A DNA stretch of 64,000 nt from DASUBV01 sp036501025 (GCA_036501025.1 DASYBB010000004.1:14161-78160), one strand, 5' to 3'; shown: positions 17,019 to 25,100, counted from the stretch's first letter. The notes: generated from the sequence alone by a model not told the origin. Translations and numbers: made by a program.

Positions 17019-17957
17019 GTGGACCTGCTCGCGCACCTCGAGGCGTTCGTGACCGTCGCCGGGCAGCGGACCTTCACCGGCGCCGCCGACACCCTCGGCA
17101 TCCCGCAGCCGCTGCTGAGCCGCCGGATCAAGAATCTGGAGCGGGAGTGGGGCACGCAGATCTTCGACCGGTCCTCCCGCGGGGCCGGGCTGACCCCGTG
17201 CGGCGAGCTCCTGCTGCCCTACGCGCAGGACCTGATAGATCGGGCCCGGCACCTGGACCGCGTCGCCGCGTCCGTCAGCGCGTCGCTCGTGCGCGTCATC
17301 GGCGTGCCGCCCGAGTGCCCCCCGTCCGCGCTGGCCCGCATCATCCGGGCTGCCGCCGACCGGAGCCTGCAGGTCAACATGCAGGAGGCGCCGGCCCGGA
17401 CGCGGGCCTCCGGACTCGAGGAAGGAACCCTCGCCGCCGCGCTGCTGAGGGTCCCGGCCGGGACCGGGCCGCTGGCCGTCCGGACCGGCCTGGCCGCACG
17501 TCACGGCCGGCCCCCCGGCCAGCGGCTGGCGCACCTCGACACCCTGCGCCCGAGGCGCACCGCCCCCGAGGGCGGGCCGGTCACCCTCCTGCTGGTGCCG
17601 GAGGACGATATCGAGGTGTTCACCGACAGCCTGGATCAGGCCACGGCCCGGGCCGGGCTGCCCGCCGGGTGCACGCGCGTCGCGTCGTCGGCCACGGCCG
17701 CGGCCGCCGAGGTCCTGGCCGGGCCGTCGCAGCTGCTGTGCGACGAGCCGCTGGCCCGGCGGCACGGGCTGGCCTGGCTGCCGCTGGCCGACCGGTCCCT
17801 GGACCGCGGCTACGAGCTCGGCCTGTCCGCGGCCGGGGCGCTGGGCCACGACGCGGCCGCCTGGCTGACCCCGCTCCTCGGCGCGGCCATCGGCGCCGCC
17901 GCCGCCCCGGCCGGGGCGCGGGCCGACCACCGCAGCCAGCTGACGGCCCGAGCGTGA
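17019..17957 (+). CDS. LysR-family transcriptional regulator
   Basis: 312 residues, GTG start at 17019. The N-terminal winged helix is canonical (MDLLAHLEAFVTVAGQRTFT; LGIPQPLLSRRIKNLEREWG; IFDRSSRGAGLTPCGELLLP). The remainder is a short, Ala-rich effector domain with a LLLVPEDDIEVFTDS strand. The stop overlaps the start of the beta-lactamase-like gene (GTGA), and the divergent gene is a PBP. This is the geometry of AmpR-type control, although AmpR itself answers to muropeptides in Gram-negative bacteria and no closer relationship is claimed. Confidence 0.88.
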   Translation: MDLLAHLEAFVTVAGQRTFTGAADTLGIPQPLLSRRIKNLEREWGTQIFDRSSRGAGLTPCGELLLPYAQDLIDRARHLDRVAASVSASLVRVIGVPPECPPSALARIIRAAADRSLQVNMQEAPARTRASGLEEGTLAAALLRVPAGTGPLAVRTGLAARHGRPPGQRLAHLDTLRPRRTAPEGGPVTLLLVPEDDIEVFTDSLDQATARAGLPAGCTRVASSATAAAAEVLAGPSQLLCDEPLARRHGLAWLPLADRSLDRGYELGLSAAGALGHDAAAWLTPLLGAAIGAAAAPAGARADHRSQLTARA

Positions 17958-18877
17958 CGGCGCGCCACCGGTACGTCGCCACCGCGGCCGGGCTGCTCGC
18001 CGTCGCGGAGACCATCGCGCACGACTGGGCCCGGCTCGGGGTTCGCGGTCACCTCCTGGCCCGGAACCTCGACACGGGCGACGAGCTCGGGTTCGATGCG
18101 GCGCAGGCCGTGCCCATCGCCTCGGTGGTCAAGGTGCCCATCGCGCTCACGGTCCTCGACCAGATCGCCCGGGGCCGGCTGGCCGCCAGCCGCCAGCTCA
18201 CCGTCAGCAAGCAGACGGCCTCGCTGGGCGCGACCGGCACGGCATCCTTCCGCTATCCCGCCACCCTCGCGGTCGCGGACCTCGTCATGCTGATGCTGAC
18301 GATCAGCGACAACGCCGCCGCGGACCGGCTGCTCGACCTCGTCGGGCTGGACCGCGTGGCCGCGTCCCTGGCCGGCTGGGGCTGCCCCGACATCCGGGTC
18401 CGGCACCGCCTGCAGCACATGTACGAGTCTGCCGCCGGCCAGGCCGGCGGCGACTTCTCCGTCGCCCTTGAGCTCGCCATCGCCGCCGAGGAGACCGGAA
18501 CGCCCGCCATCCAGGCACTCGACCCCCGCTACGCCAACGTGGCGACCGCCCGCGGGCTCGTCGCCTTCCTCGAGGCCAGCTGGCTCGACCGCATCTCCAG
18601 CCCGGCCGCCACGGCCGAGCTCCGGCGGCTGATGGCCCTGCAGGTGTTCACCCACCGGCTGTCCAGCGACCTGCGGGCCGACTCCGTCCGCGTCAGCGGC
18701 AAGACCGGGAGCTTCCTGCACCTGCGGCACGAGATCGGGGTGGTCGAGTCAGACGCCGGCGACCGCGTCGCGATCGCGGCCCTGACCCGGTCGACGCGGC
18801 GCGCCGCGATCGCCCACGACATCGACCTGGGCATCGGCGCGGCCGCCCGCGCCGCGTTCGAGGCCCTGCGCGCCTAG
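17954..18877 (+). CDS. Class A beta-lactamase-like serine hydrolase
   Basis: 307 residues, GTG start at 17954 inside the LysR stop. The catalytic motifs are SxxK (PIASVVKVPIA), SDN (LTISDNAAADRLLDL) and KTG (VRVSGKTGSFLHL). The omega-loop region reads ALDPRYANVATARG, in which I do not see the ExxLN glutamate required by true class A beta-lactamases. The N-terminus (VTARHRYVATAAGLL) carries no signal peptide, so as annotated the enzyme is cytosolic. It may be a beta-lactamase2-family hydrolase or peptidase rather than a resistance enzyme. The gene ends within a 40-bp palindrome. Confidence 0.85.
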   Translation: MTARHRYVATAAGLLAVAETIAHDWARLGVRGHLLARNLDTGDELGFDAAQAVPIASVVKVPIALTVLDQIARGRLAASRQLTVSKQTASLGATGTASFRYPATLAVADLVMLMLTISDNAAADRLLDLVGLDRVAASLAGWGCPDIRVRHRLQHMYESAAGQAGGDFSVALELAIAAEETGTPAIQALDPRYANVATARGLVAFLEASWLDRISSPAATAELRRLMALQVFTHRLSSDLRADSVRVSGKTGSFLHLRHEIGVVESDAGDRVAIAALTRSTRRAAIAHDIDLGIGAAARAAFEALRA

Positions 18878-18913
18878 CCCGCGGCGCGGCCGGCCGGCCG
18901 CGCCGCGGGCTAG
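18874..18913. terminator. Perfect 40-bp palindrome, bidirectional terminator
   Basis: The 20-base arm CTAGCCCGCGGCGCGGCCGG (18874-18893) is followed immediately by its exact reverse complement (18894-18913). The beta-lactamase-like TAG stop is part of the left arm. It lies between convergent transcription units and would fold into a very stable stem in either RNA. Confidence 0.8.
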
Positions 18914-18932
18914 GTCCGGGCGAGCGCTGAGG

Positions 18933-19946
18933 CTAGGGCAGCAGCAGGCAGCTGTCGCCGAACTCGTGCCAGAGATAGCGGGCGCGCACGGCCTCCTGGT
19001 AAGCGCGGTCGACCAGGTCGGCCCCGGCCACCGCGGCCAGCAGGTCGAGGTGGGACGCGCCCGGTGCGTGCCACCCGGTGACCAGGCCGCTGACGGCCCG
19101 GGCCGGCCGGCCCGGGCCCAGCACGAGGTCGGTCCAGCCGGCCCGGCCGCGGATGACGCCCTGGCCGTCAGCCGCGGACTCCAGGGCGCGCGTCACGGTC
19201 GTGCCCACCGCGACGACCCGGCCGCCCGCGGCGCGGGTCATGTTCACGGCCCGGGCGGTGGCCTCGGGCACCGCGTACCGCTCCGGCTGCGGCGGCTCGC
19301 CCGGATCCTGGGACGAGACCCCGGTGTGCAGCGTGATGGGCGCGACGCCGATGCCCCGGGTGACCAGGTCGGTGACGAGCTCGGTAGTGAACGGCCGGCC
19401 GGCGCTCGGCATCTCCGCGCTGCCCGGCTCGCGGGCGAACACCGTCTGGTAATCCGCCAGCGGGAATGACACCGGAACGTAGGCGTAGCGGACGGGCCGG
19501 CCGCGCCGCTGGAGGTAGGCGACCACGCCGCTCTCCACGCCGACGCCCGCCCGCCACAGCCGGATCTGGCCGCCGGGGTGCGGGCCGGCCAGCGCGATCC
19601 GCACGTCGTCGGCCAGGGTGATGACGTCGCCGGGCCGGGAATCACGGACCGGGCCCGTGGCGCCGCGGGCGGGGCGGACCTCGACCACCCAGCTGCCGTC
19701 GTCCAGTTCCGTCGCGAAGTGGACGGTGACGGCCCGGCCGTCGTGCCGGGTGCCGTCGATGGCCGCGGCCAGGGTGCCGGACGTGTTGACGACGACCAGG
19801 TCGCCCGGCGCCAGGAACGTGCCGAGGGCGGTGAAGCGAGCGTGCTCGATGCCGCCGGGGCGCGCGACGAGCAGCCGCACGCCGTCGCGGTCGGCCGGCG
19901 GGGCCGTGGCCTCGAGGCCGGCCGGGAGCTCGAACGTGGCGGTCAT
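18933..19946 (-). CDS. QueA-like SAM:tRNA ribosyltransferase-isomerase
   Basis: 337 residues beginning MTATFELP at ATG 19946 behind GGAGGT. Family marks include FTALGTFLAPGDLVVVNTSG, GDVITLADDVRIALAG, PVRYAYVPVSFPLADYQTVF (PxPPYI-type region), AEMPSAGRPFTTELVTDLV (PSAGxHF-type), GIGVAPITLHTGVSS and RVVAVGTTVTRALESAA. QueA converts 7-aminomethyl-deazaguanine in tRNA to epoxyqueuosine, but actinomycetes generally lack the rest of queuosine synthesis and no other que gene is here. It is coupled by an ATGA overlap to an upstream SDR gene behind a SoxR-type box. True substrate is therefore uncertain. Confidence 0.87.
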   Translation of the reverse strand: MTATFELPAGLEATAPPADRDGVRLLVARPGGIEHARFTALGTFLAPGDLVVVNTSGTLAAAIDGTRHDGRAVTVHFATELDDGSWVVEVRPARGATGPVRDSRPGDVITLADDVRIALAGPHPGGQIRLWRAGVGVESGVVAYLQRRGRPVRYAYVPVSFPLADYQTVFAREPGSAEMPSAGRPFTTELVTDLVTRGIGVAPITLHTGVSSQDPGEPPQPERYAVPEATARAVNMTRAAGGRVVAVGTTVTRALESAADGQGVIRGRAGWTDLVLGPGRPARAVSGLVTGWHAPGASHLDLLAAVAGADLVDRAYQEAVRARYLWHEFGDSCLLLP

Positions 19947-20653
19947 CGGCTGACCTCCGCAGCCGCGTCCGCCGCGTGCCACTCAGCCGCGCGGTAGCGG
20001 CCGGACGGCGGCCGGGCATCGAGGAGCCGGAGCAGCGCCGGGACCACGGTCGCGGGCTCCGGCCGGTCGCTGATGTCCTCGCCGGGGAAGGCGGCCCGGT
20101 GCAGGTCGGTGCGCATGTCGCCGGGGTCCACGGCATACACGCGGAGGTCGGGTTCCTCGGCGGCGAGAATGGCGCTGAGCTGGTCGAGCGCGGCCTTGGC
20201 CGAACCGTAGCCGCCCCAGCCCGGGTAGGGCTCGACGGCCGCGTCGGAGCTGACGTTCAGCACGATCCCGCCGGCCGCGCGCAGCCGCGGCGCCAGCAGC
20301 TGGACCAGGGCCAGCGGCGCCACGACGTCGGTCTCGTAGACCCCGCGCAGCGCGTCGAGCGGATAGCTTGCGAGCGCGGGCAGCGGGCTGGGCCCCAGGT
20401 CGCTGGCGTTGTTCACCAGCAGGTCGAGCCGGCCGAGCCGGCCGACGGCCGCGGCGAGGGCCGCGCGGTGCGCGGGCTCGGTGACGTCGCCGGGCACGAC
20501 GAATGCATCGGGCAGTTCGGCCGCGAGTGATCCCGGCGCGCGGGCATCCGCGACGAGCCGCCACCCGCGTGCGGCGAGGGCGCCCGCCAGGGCGCGGCCC
20601 AGGCCCTTGGACGCGCCGGTGATCAGTGCGGTCGGTTGCGTTATCTCGTTCAT
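19943..20653 (-). CDS. Short-chain dehydrogenase/reductase
   Basis: 236 residues with classical SDR motifs: TALITGASKGLGRALAGALA (TGxxxGxG), LVNNASDLG (NNAG), VLNVSSDAAVEPYPGWGGYG with catalytic Ser and YGSAK (YxxxK), and VDPGDMRTDLH. The ATG at 20653 lies only a few bases from a likely -10 element, so the transcript may be leaderless. Last gene overlap: its TGA sits in the QueA start codon. A SoxR palindrome is positioned between -35 and -10, suggesting redox induction. Substrate unknown. Confidence 0.92.
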   Translation of the reverse strand: MNEITQPTALITGASKGLGRALAGALAARGWRLVADARAPGSLAAELPDAFVVPGDVTEPAHRAALAAAVGRLGRLDLLVNNASDLGPSPLPALASYPLDALRGVYETDVVAPLALVQLLAPRLRAAGGIVLNVSSDAAVEPYPGWGGYGSAKAALDQLSAILAAEEPDLRVYAVDPGDMRTDLHRAAFPGEDISDRPEPATVVPALLRLLDARPPSGRYRAAEWHAADAAAEVSR

Positions 20654-20670
20654 GCCGTCATTGTTGTAGT

Positions 20671-20684
20671 TGAAGTCAACTTCA
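20671..20684 (-). promoter_or_regulatory. SoxR/MerR-type operator within divergent promoter
   Basis: TGAAGT-CA-ACTTCA is a 6-2-6 palindrome in the 54-bp space between soxR and the SDR gene. On the minus strand TTGACC precedes it, and AACAAT lies 19 bp after TTGACC, the long spacer expected of MerR-family-activated promoters. The core resembles the known SoxR box with its central AAGTTAACTT-like symmetry. Confidence 0.65.
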
Positions 20685-20707
20685 GGTCAAGGGAGAGATC
20701 GCCAGCC

Positions 20708-21175
20708 ATGCGCACCACCGACCTGCTCACCGTCAGCGACGTCGCCCGGCGGAGCGGGTTCGCTCCGTCCGCGCTTCGCTTCTACGAGCGCGAGGGCCTG
20801 CTGCGGGCCACCCGGTCATCCGGCAACCAGCGCCGCTATGAGCGCAGCGTGCTGCGGCGGCTGGCCTTCATCCGGGCGGCGCGTAACGTCGGCCTGAGCC
20901 TGGAGGAGATCGCCGCGGCCCTGGCCACGCTGCCGGACGGCCGGGCGCCGACGCGCGCGGACTGGACCCGGCTGTCCCGATCGTGGCGGGGCCGGCTCGA
21001 CGACCAGATAGCCGCCCTGTCCCGGCTGCGCGACGGCCTGGACTCGTGCATCGGCTGCGGCTGCCTGTCGCTGAAGCACTGCTCCATGCAGAACCCGGGC
21101 GACCTGGCCGCGACGGCCGGCCCGGGCGCGGTCTACCTCCCGGCCCTCCTCCGCCGCCCCGCCCCCGCCCGCTAA
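20708..21175 (+). CDS. soxR: Redox-sensitive transcriptional activator SoxR
   Basis: 155 residues from ATG 20708. The MerR helix-turn-helix is clear (VSDVARRSGFAPSALRFYER; GNQRRYERSVLRRLAFIRAA), followed by the dimerisation helix and the [2Fe-2S]-binding CIGCGCLSLKHC (C-x2-C-x-C-x5-C), diagnostic of SoxR. In actinomycetes SoxR answers to redox-active metabolites and controls small sets of oxidoreductases. The divergent SDR-QueA operon, with a SoxR-like box in its promoter, is the obvious target. Confidence 0.93.
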   Translation: MRTTDLLTVSDVARRSGFAPSALRFYEREGLLRATRSSGNQRRYERSVLRRLAFIRAARNVGLSLEEIAAALATLPDGRAPTRADWTRLSRSWRGRLDDQIAALSRLRDGLDSCIGCGCLSLKHCSMQNPGDLAATAGPGAVYLPALLRRPAPAR

Positions 21176-21360
21176 CCCCCGTGCCCGCCCCGCTGCGGCC
21201 CCTCATGATCGCGGCCGTTTGCCGCCGGCTTTCGCCCGGAAAGTCGCCGTGATCAAGAGAAACCCCCGGCTGCGGCGCCCTTTTGGGCTGGTCAAGACGA
21301 CGCAAAACAAGATCAAAATAGAGTGGCCTACTCGTCGCCAACACCGCTCAGCTGGTCACG

Positions 21361-21522
21361 ATGGCGTCCTGCGCCTCCCTGCTGGCGGTCGTGAGCTTCC
21401 GGTACCTGCTGATCCCGGCCGCCCTCATCGGTGCCGCGGGCGGGGTGCGGGCGGTGCTCGCGCCCGCGCCCGTCCCGGCCGCCGCAGCGGCGACCGGGAC
21501 GGTCGGCCCGCGGCACCCGTGA
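21361..21522 (+). CDS. Possible small membrane peptide
   Basis: A 53-codon ORF from ATG 21361 encodes a hydrophobic segment (ASLLAVVSFRYLLIPAALIG) followed by an Ala/Pro-rich tail ending VGPRHP. The ribosome site is weak. An AT-rich patch (about 21290-21322, GATCAAAATAGAG) precedes it and could hold a promoter. Nothing else supported was seen in the 21176-21552 intergenic stretch. Low confidence. Confidence 0.3.
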   Translation: MASCASLLAVVSFRYLLIPAALIGAAGGVRAVLAPAPVPAAAAATGTVGPRHP

Positions 21523-21552
21523 GGGGCGCCGCGCGGCTGGGCTAGGGGCCGG

Positions 21553-22350
21553 CTAGGGGATGAAGTACATGGGGTTGGGCATCTTGACCGTGCGGTCGGC
21601 GAAGCCGCCCTTGAGGTCGCTGAACTGGTCGCCCACATCGGCCAGGACGTCGAAGCCGAGCGACGCGATGTGCTTGCGGGTCAGCGACTTGTACTGGATC
21701 GTCGTGCAGGTCAGCCCGCAGGTCAGGTAGGACGGCGGGCTGGCGTCCGGCTTGAGGAACACATGCGCGGTGTCCACCGGGGAGGTGTACCCGACGGCGC
21801 TCAGGTTGGCCTGGGTCAGCGTCCGCTGGCTCTCGTGCCGGCCGGTGATCCAGAACACCGTGACCCCGTGCCCGGCGGCCCAGTCGGCGAGGGCCGGCAT
21901 GCCGAACACGGCCGGCAGCGTATGCGCCTGCAGGTAGGCCAGGTTGGATGCCGAGGTGAAGCCGAAGCCCTCGGAGATCTCGTAGCCGTAGGTGATGAGG
22001 CTCGTGTCGTCGATGTCGAGGACCAGCGCCGGCTTGCCGTGGCCGCGGTGGGCGAGCCGGGACTGCAGGTAGCGCCGCGTGCTGGCGGCCAGGCCGTCGG
22101 TCTGCCGGGCGTAGTTCGACTGCGCTGACGCGGCGCCCGTCCCGGCCGGGTCACCGTAGTAGGCCTCGATCCGCATCTCCGTCAGCCCGAGATTGGGAAT
22201 GCTCGCGTCGGTGCGCGGCGCGGGCGGGGCGGGCGCACTGCCCTGCGCGCTGGCGACGCCGCCGCCGATGAGCCCGGCGGCCGCCGTGGCCGCGGCCGCC
22301 GCCGCGGCCAGCGCGTACCACCGCCGCCGAGAACCGGATCTGATCTTCAT
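21553..22350 (-). CDS. Secreted HAD-family acid phosphatase
   Basis: 265 residues. ATG 22350 follows GAGGAGG. A typical Sec signal (KIRSGSRRRWYALAAAAAAA to GGGVASAQG) indicates export. The catalytic HAD motif I is ALVLDIDDTSL (DxDxT), motif II lies in VTVFWITGRHESQR, the lysine motif in TIQYKSLTRKHIA and the acidic motif in DVLADVGDQFSDLKGG. This matches the plant-type/class B acid phosphatase superfamily (PF03767), which dephosphorylates external phosphomonoesters. Monocistronic as far as can be seen. Confidence 0.9.
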   Translation of the reverse strand: MKIRSGSRRRWYALAAAAAAATAAAGLIGGGVASAQGSAPAPPAPRTDASIPNLGLTEMRIEAYYGDPAGTGAASAQSNYARQTDGLAASTRRYLQSRLAHRGHGKPALVLDIDDTSLITYGYEISEGFGFTSASNLAYLQAHTLPAVFGMPALADWAAGHGVTVFWITGRHESQRTLTQANLSAVGYTSPVDTAHVFLKPDASPPSYLTCGLTCTTIQYKSLTRKHIASLGFDVLADVGDQFSDLKGGFADRTVKMPNPMYFIP

Positions 22351-22614
22351 GCAAGCCTCCTCCGCTCACAGCCCGGCGGCGGGGTGGCCTGCCCCTGCCG
22401 ACCGCACGAGCCAATCCAGGCCAGCCGCCAAGCGAATGGTCAGGCTTGCACGCCCCAATTCGCCCGTCAAGGGCGGCTTCAATGGCCGGCCGCCGATTGC
22501 GGCGCCCGGAACGGCGCGGCCGCTCAGCCTCCCCGCTGGCCCATGCCGCCCTGAGGCCGGCCCGGGCTGAACCACCGGGTGTCCCCGGCGCGGACCCGGA
22601 GGCATTCCGGGCTC

Positions 22615-23355
22615 CTAGTCGACGACTGCCCCGCCGGTGATGTTGACCTCGGTGGCCGTCATCGTGCGGGCCCAGTCGGAGGCCAGGAAGGCGGCCGTGT
22701 TGGCGACGTCGTCGTAGCCCGGCCGCCGCCCGAGCAACGTGGCCGAGGCCTCCGGGTCGCCGGCCGGGCCGGCTCCGGCGGCGGGCTCGGGAGTGCCCGG
22801 CGACAGCAGCCAGGCGACGCGGACTCCGCTCGGCCCCAGCTCCGCGGCCAGCTGCCGGCACAGCCCGGCCAGCGCGGCCCAGGCGACATGGGCGCCGCCC
22901 AGGGCGGGTATCGCCTCGCGGCCGCCGGCCATGACCAGGATGGCGCCGGTCCCGCGGGCCGCCATATGCCGCCCGGCCGCGGTGGCGATATTGAAGTGCG
23001 CGGTAACCGACTTGGTGACCGGGCGCAGGAAGTCGTCGTAGCGCATGTCGGCCAGGGGCGTCCCCTGGACATCGTCGTTCGAGGTCGCGTTGAAGGCGAC
23101 GTCGATGCCCGTCCCGGCGCCCGCCACCGCGGCCGCGTGGGCCTCGACCGCGGCCCGGTCGACCGCGTCGAGCGTCGCGGTCTCGGCCATCCCCCCGGCC
23201 CGGCGGATCGCGTCGGCCACGCCGTCGAGCGCGGGCCGGGTGCGGCCCGCGAGGAAGACCCTGGCGCCCTCGCGGGCGAACGCGGCGGCCACGGCTGACC
23301 CGATCGCGCCGCCGCCGCCGTAGACGATCGCGGTTTTCGACTCCAGCAACATCAT
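22615..23355 (-). CDS. Atypical short-chain dehydrogenase (no YxxxK)
   Basis: 246 residues. The nucleotide site is SDR-like (KTAIVYGGGGAIGSAVAAAF; VFLAGRTRPALDGVA), with an FNATSND stretch, LVMAGGREAIPALGG and a C-terminal VANTAAFLASDWARTMTATE. Where the catalytic YxxxK should appear the sequence is GGAHVAWAALAGLC, so neither the Tyr nor the Lys is present. The protein may bind dinucleotide without dehydrogenase activity or use another mechanism. Two adjacent ATG codons (23355, 23352) follow AAAGGAG; the second has better spacing. Confidence 0.87.
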   Translation of the reverse strand: MMLLESKTAIVYGGGGAIGSAVAAAFAREGARVFLAGRTRPALDGVADAIRRAGGMAETATLDAVDRAAVEAHAAAVAGAGTGIDVAFNATSNDDVQGTPLADMRYDDFLRPVTKSVTAHFNIATAAGRHMAARGTGAILVMAGGREAIPALGGAHVAWAALAGLCRQLAAELGPSGVRVAWLLSPGTPEPAAGAGPAGDPEASATLLGRRPGYDDVANTAAFLASDWARTMTATEVNITGGAVVD

Positions 23356-23397
23356 GTCTCCTTTGTTCGGGGGGTCATCCCGGCGGGTGCCGGGGCG

Positions 23398-24933
23398 TCA
23401 TGCGCCCGGGCCGGCCGTCGTCCCGGCCACGGGCTGAGGCGGGCGCTGGCCGCGGTCGAGCCGGGCCAGCGCGTCGATCGTGGTACCGACCTGCTGCAGG
23501 TACGTGGTGCAACCGTCGCAGTCGGCGAGGTGGCGGTCGAGGCCGGCGCGCCAGCCGGCCGGGAGCACTCCGTCGAGGTAGTCGGTGACCAGGGCGACGA
23601 GCTCGCGGCAGGCGACGTCGGCCGGGGCGGCGGCGCGGACGTCAGTCGCGTCCCGTTCCCCGTCGCCGGCCGGCGCCGGGGGTGCGGGCGGGCGGCGGGC
23701 TGAGGCGGCCAGCAGCACGGCCACGATCACGGTGACGCCAAGCAGCACCCACCCGGCCGGGCGGATGCCGTGCGCGCGCAGGAGCCAGCCCAGGGCGAGT
23801 GAGAAGGGCAGGAACAGCAGCCAGGACAAGGTCCCGACCGCGGAGGACACACCGGTCCGGATGCTGGACGGGACCGCGTCGTGCAGGAGCAGGCCGGCGT
23901 GGATCCCGACGATCGCCACGACCAGCAGCAGGGCGGTCTGCGTGATCGCCACGGCGAGGACCGAGTCGCTGGTGGCGAGCAGGACCGGCGTCGCCGCCAG
24001 CGCGACGGCGAGCAGCACGACCGGTCCCCGGCGGCCAAGGCCCAGCTTGCTGGTCAGGTATCCGCCCAGCCCCCCGGCGGCGACCAGGGCGGCCCAGTAC
24101 GGGCCGAAGGCGGCCGCCGGGGCGTGCAGGGACACCAGCCACAGCGGCCCGAACTCGATCACCGCCTGCGACAGCAGCGCCGCGAGCGCGGCGAGTAGCA
24201 TGACCTGCCGGACCTGCGGGACGCGGGTCACGGCGGTGAAGGCCGTGGCGACGTGGCGGCGCAGGGCGGCCGGCTCGCGGGCCCGGTGCAGCTGCGGCTC
24301 GTCGACCCGCGCGAACGCGAGCAGCGAGGCCAGCGCGAACGGGACGGCCAGGAAGTACGTCAGCCGCGGCGAGGCCCAGCCGGCCACCAGGCCGCCGGCC
24401 AGCGCGCTGACCGCGAACGCGGCGCCCTCGGCGATCCGGACCCGGCCGATCCACTGCTCGTACAGCGCGCTCGACCCGGTCTCCTCGAGCACGGTGTCGT
24501 ACACGATGCTGTCGACGGTGCCGGAGTTCAGCGCGAAGTAGACCCCGAGGATCATGGCGGCCGCGATGTAGGTCGCGACGTTGGTGCTCAGGCCGCCCAC
24601 CAGCGAGCTCGCGGCGAGCGCGGCGCTGGCCACCATCAGGATCTTGCTGCGGCTCCACCGGTCGGCGAGGATGCCGGACGGGACTTCCAGCAGCGGAACG
24701 ACGGCGGCGTAGGCGGCGGCGGCGAGCCCGATGGACGCGGCGTTGAACCCGATCTGGGTCTGGAACAGCTTCTCGACCGGCACCCACAGCAGGAATCCCT
24801 GCAGGACGACCCCGGCCCGGAGCGGGACCAGCCGCCGCCCGAGGGCCGGCGGGCTCGGCTCCCCGGCCGCGGCCGACTCCCCCTCCCCCGGCCGCGGGGC
24901 CACGCCGATGAGGGAGACACGCGGCTGCGCCAT
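23398..24933 (-). CDS. MFS transporter fused to an anti-sigma-type zinc finger (zf-HC2)
   Basis: 511 residues from ATG 24933 (AAAAAGGAG site). Residues ~40-430 form a 12-helix MFS protein, with GILADRWSRSKILMVASAAL as the loop 2-3 motif and LLLHDAVPSSIRTGVSSAVG in the second half. Residues ~455-490 after the last helix read ACRELVALVTDYLDGVLPAG and HLADCDGCTTYLQQV, the H-x3-C-x2-C zinc motif of RsrA/zf-HC2 anti-sigma factors. A transporter carrying this finger could couple transport to sigma-factor release. No sigma factor gene is adjacent. A TGAC-N4-GTCA palindrome lies upstream. Confidence 0.85.
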   Translation of the reverse strand: MAQPRVSLIGVAPRPGEGESAAAGEPSPPALGRRLVPLRAGVVLQGFLLWVPVEKLFQTQIGFNAASIGLAAAAYAAVVPLLEVPSGILADRWSRSKILMVASAALAASSLVGGLSTNVATYIAAAMILGVYFALNSGTVDSIVYDTVLEETGSSALYEQWIGRVRIAEGAAFAVSALAGGLVAGWASPRLTYFLAVPFALASLLAFARVDEPQLHRAREPAALRRHVATAFTAVTRVPQVRQVMLLAALAALLSQAVIEFGPLWLVSLHAPAAAFGPYWAALVAAGGLGGYLTSKLGLGRRGPVVLLAVALAATPVLLATSDSVLAVAITQTALLLVVAIVGIHAGLLLHDAVPSSIRTGVSSAVGTLSWLLFLPFSLALGWLLRAHGIRPAGWVLLGVTVIVAVLLAASARRPPAPPAPAGDGERDATDVRAAAPADVACRELVALVTDYLDGVLPAGWRAGLDRHLADCDGCTTYLQQVGTTIDALARLDRGQRPPQPVAGTTAGPGA

Positions 24934-25065
24934 CGCGGGCTCCTTTTTCAGGTCGCTGCGGGGTTCCCCGGGGCGGTTGGCCCGCCGCTGCCAGCATTGC
25001 GACACCGGGCGGCCCCGGCCAGATGCCGATGTCGCCAGTCCGCACTCGCAGATGCCGGCGCGCGG

Positions 25066-25083
25066 CGGTGACCAATGTCACCG
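25066..25083. promoter_or_regulatory. Palindrome CGGTGAC-CAAT-GTCACCG
   Basis: Perfect 7-bp arms around a 4-bp centre, 133 bp ahead of the MFS-zinc-finger gene start and 67 bp ahead of the divergent membrane-protein gene. Sixteen of eighteen positions of CGGTGAC(C/A)AATGTCA(C/G)CGG are shared with the palindrome at 29549-29576 in front of the two-kinase operon, suggesting a common regulator. Confidence 0.6.
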
Positions 25084-25100
25084 GCCCGCCCTTGACAAGG

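Noticed and set aside
17954..18877. A confirmed beta-lactam resistance enzyme.
   Set aside because: The SxxK, SDN and KTG motifs are present, but no signal peptide and no evident ExxLN glutamate, so resistance cannot be claimed.
22595..22611. CCCGGA-GGCAT-TCCGGG inverted repeat downstream of the atypical SDR as a strong terminator.
   Set aside because: Only 6-bp arms in GC-rich sequence; comparable repeats arise often by chance.
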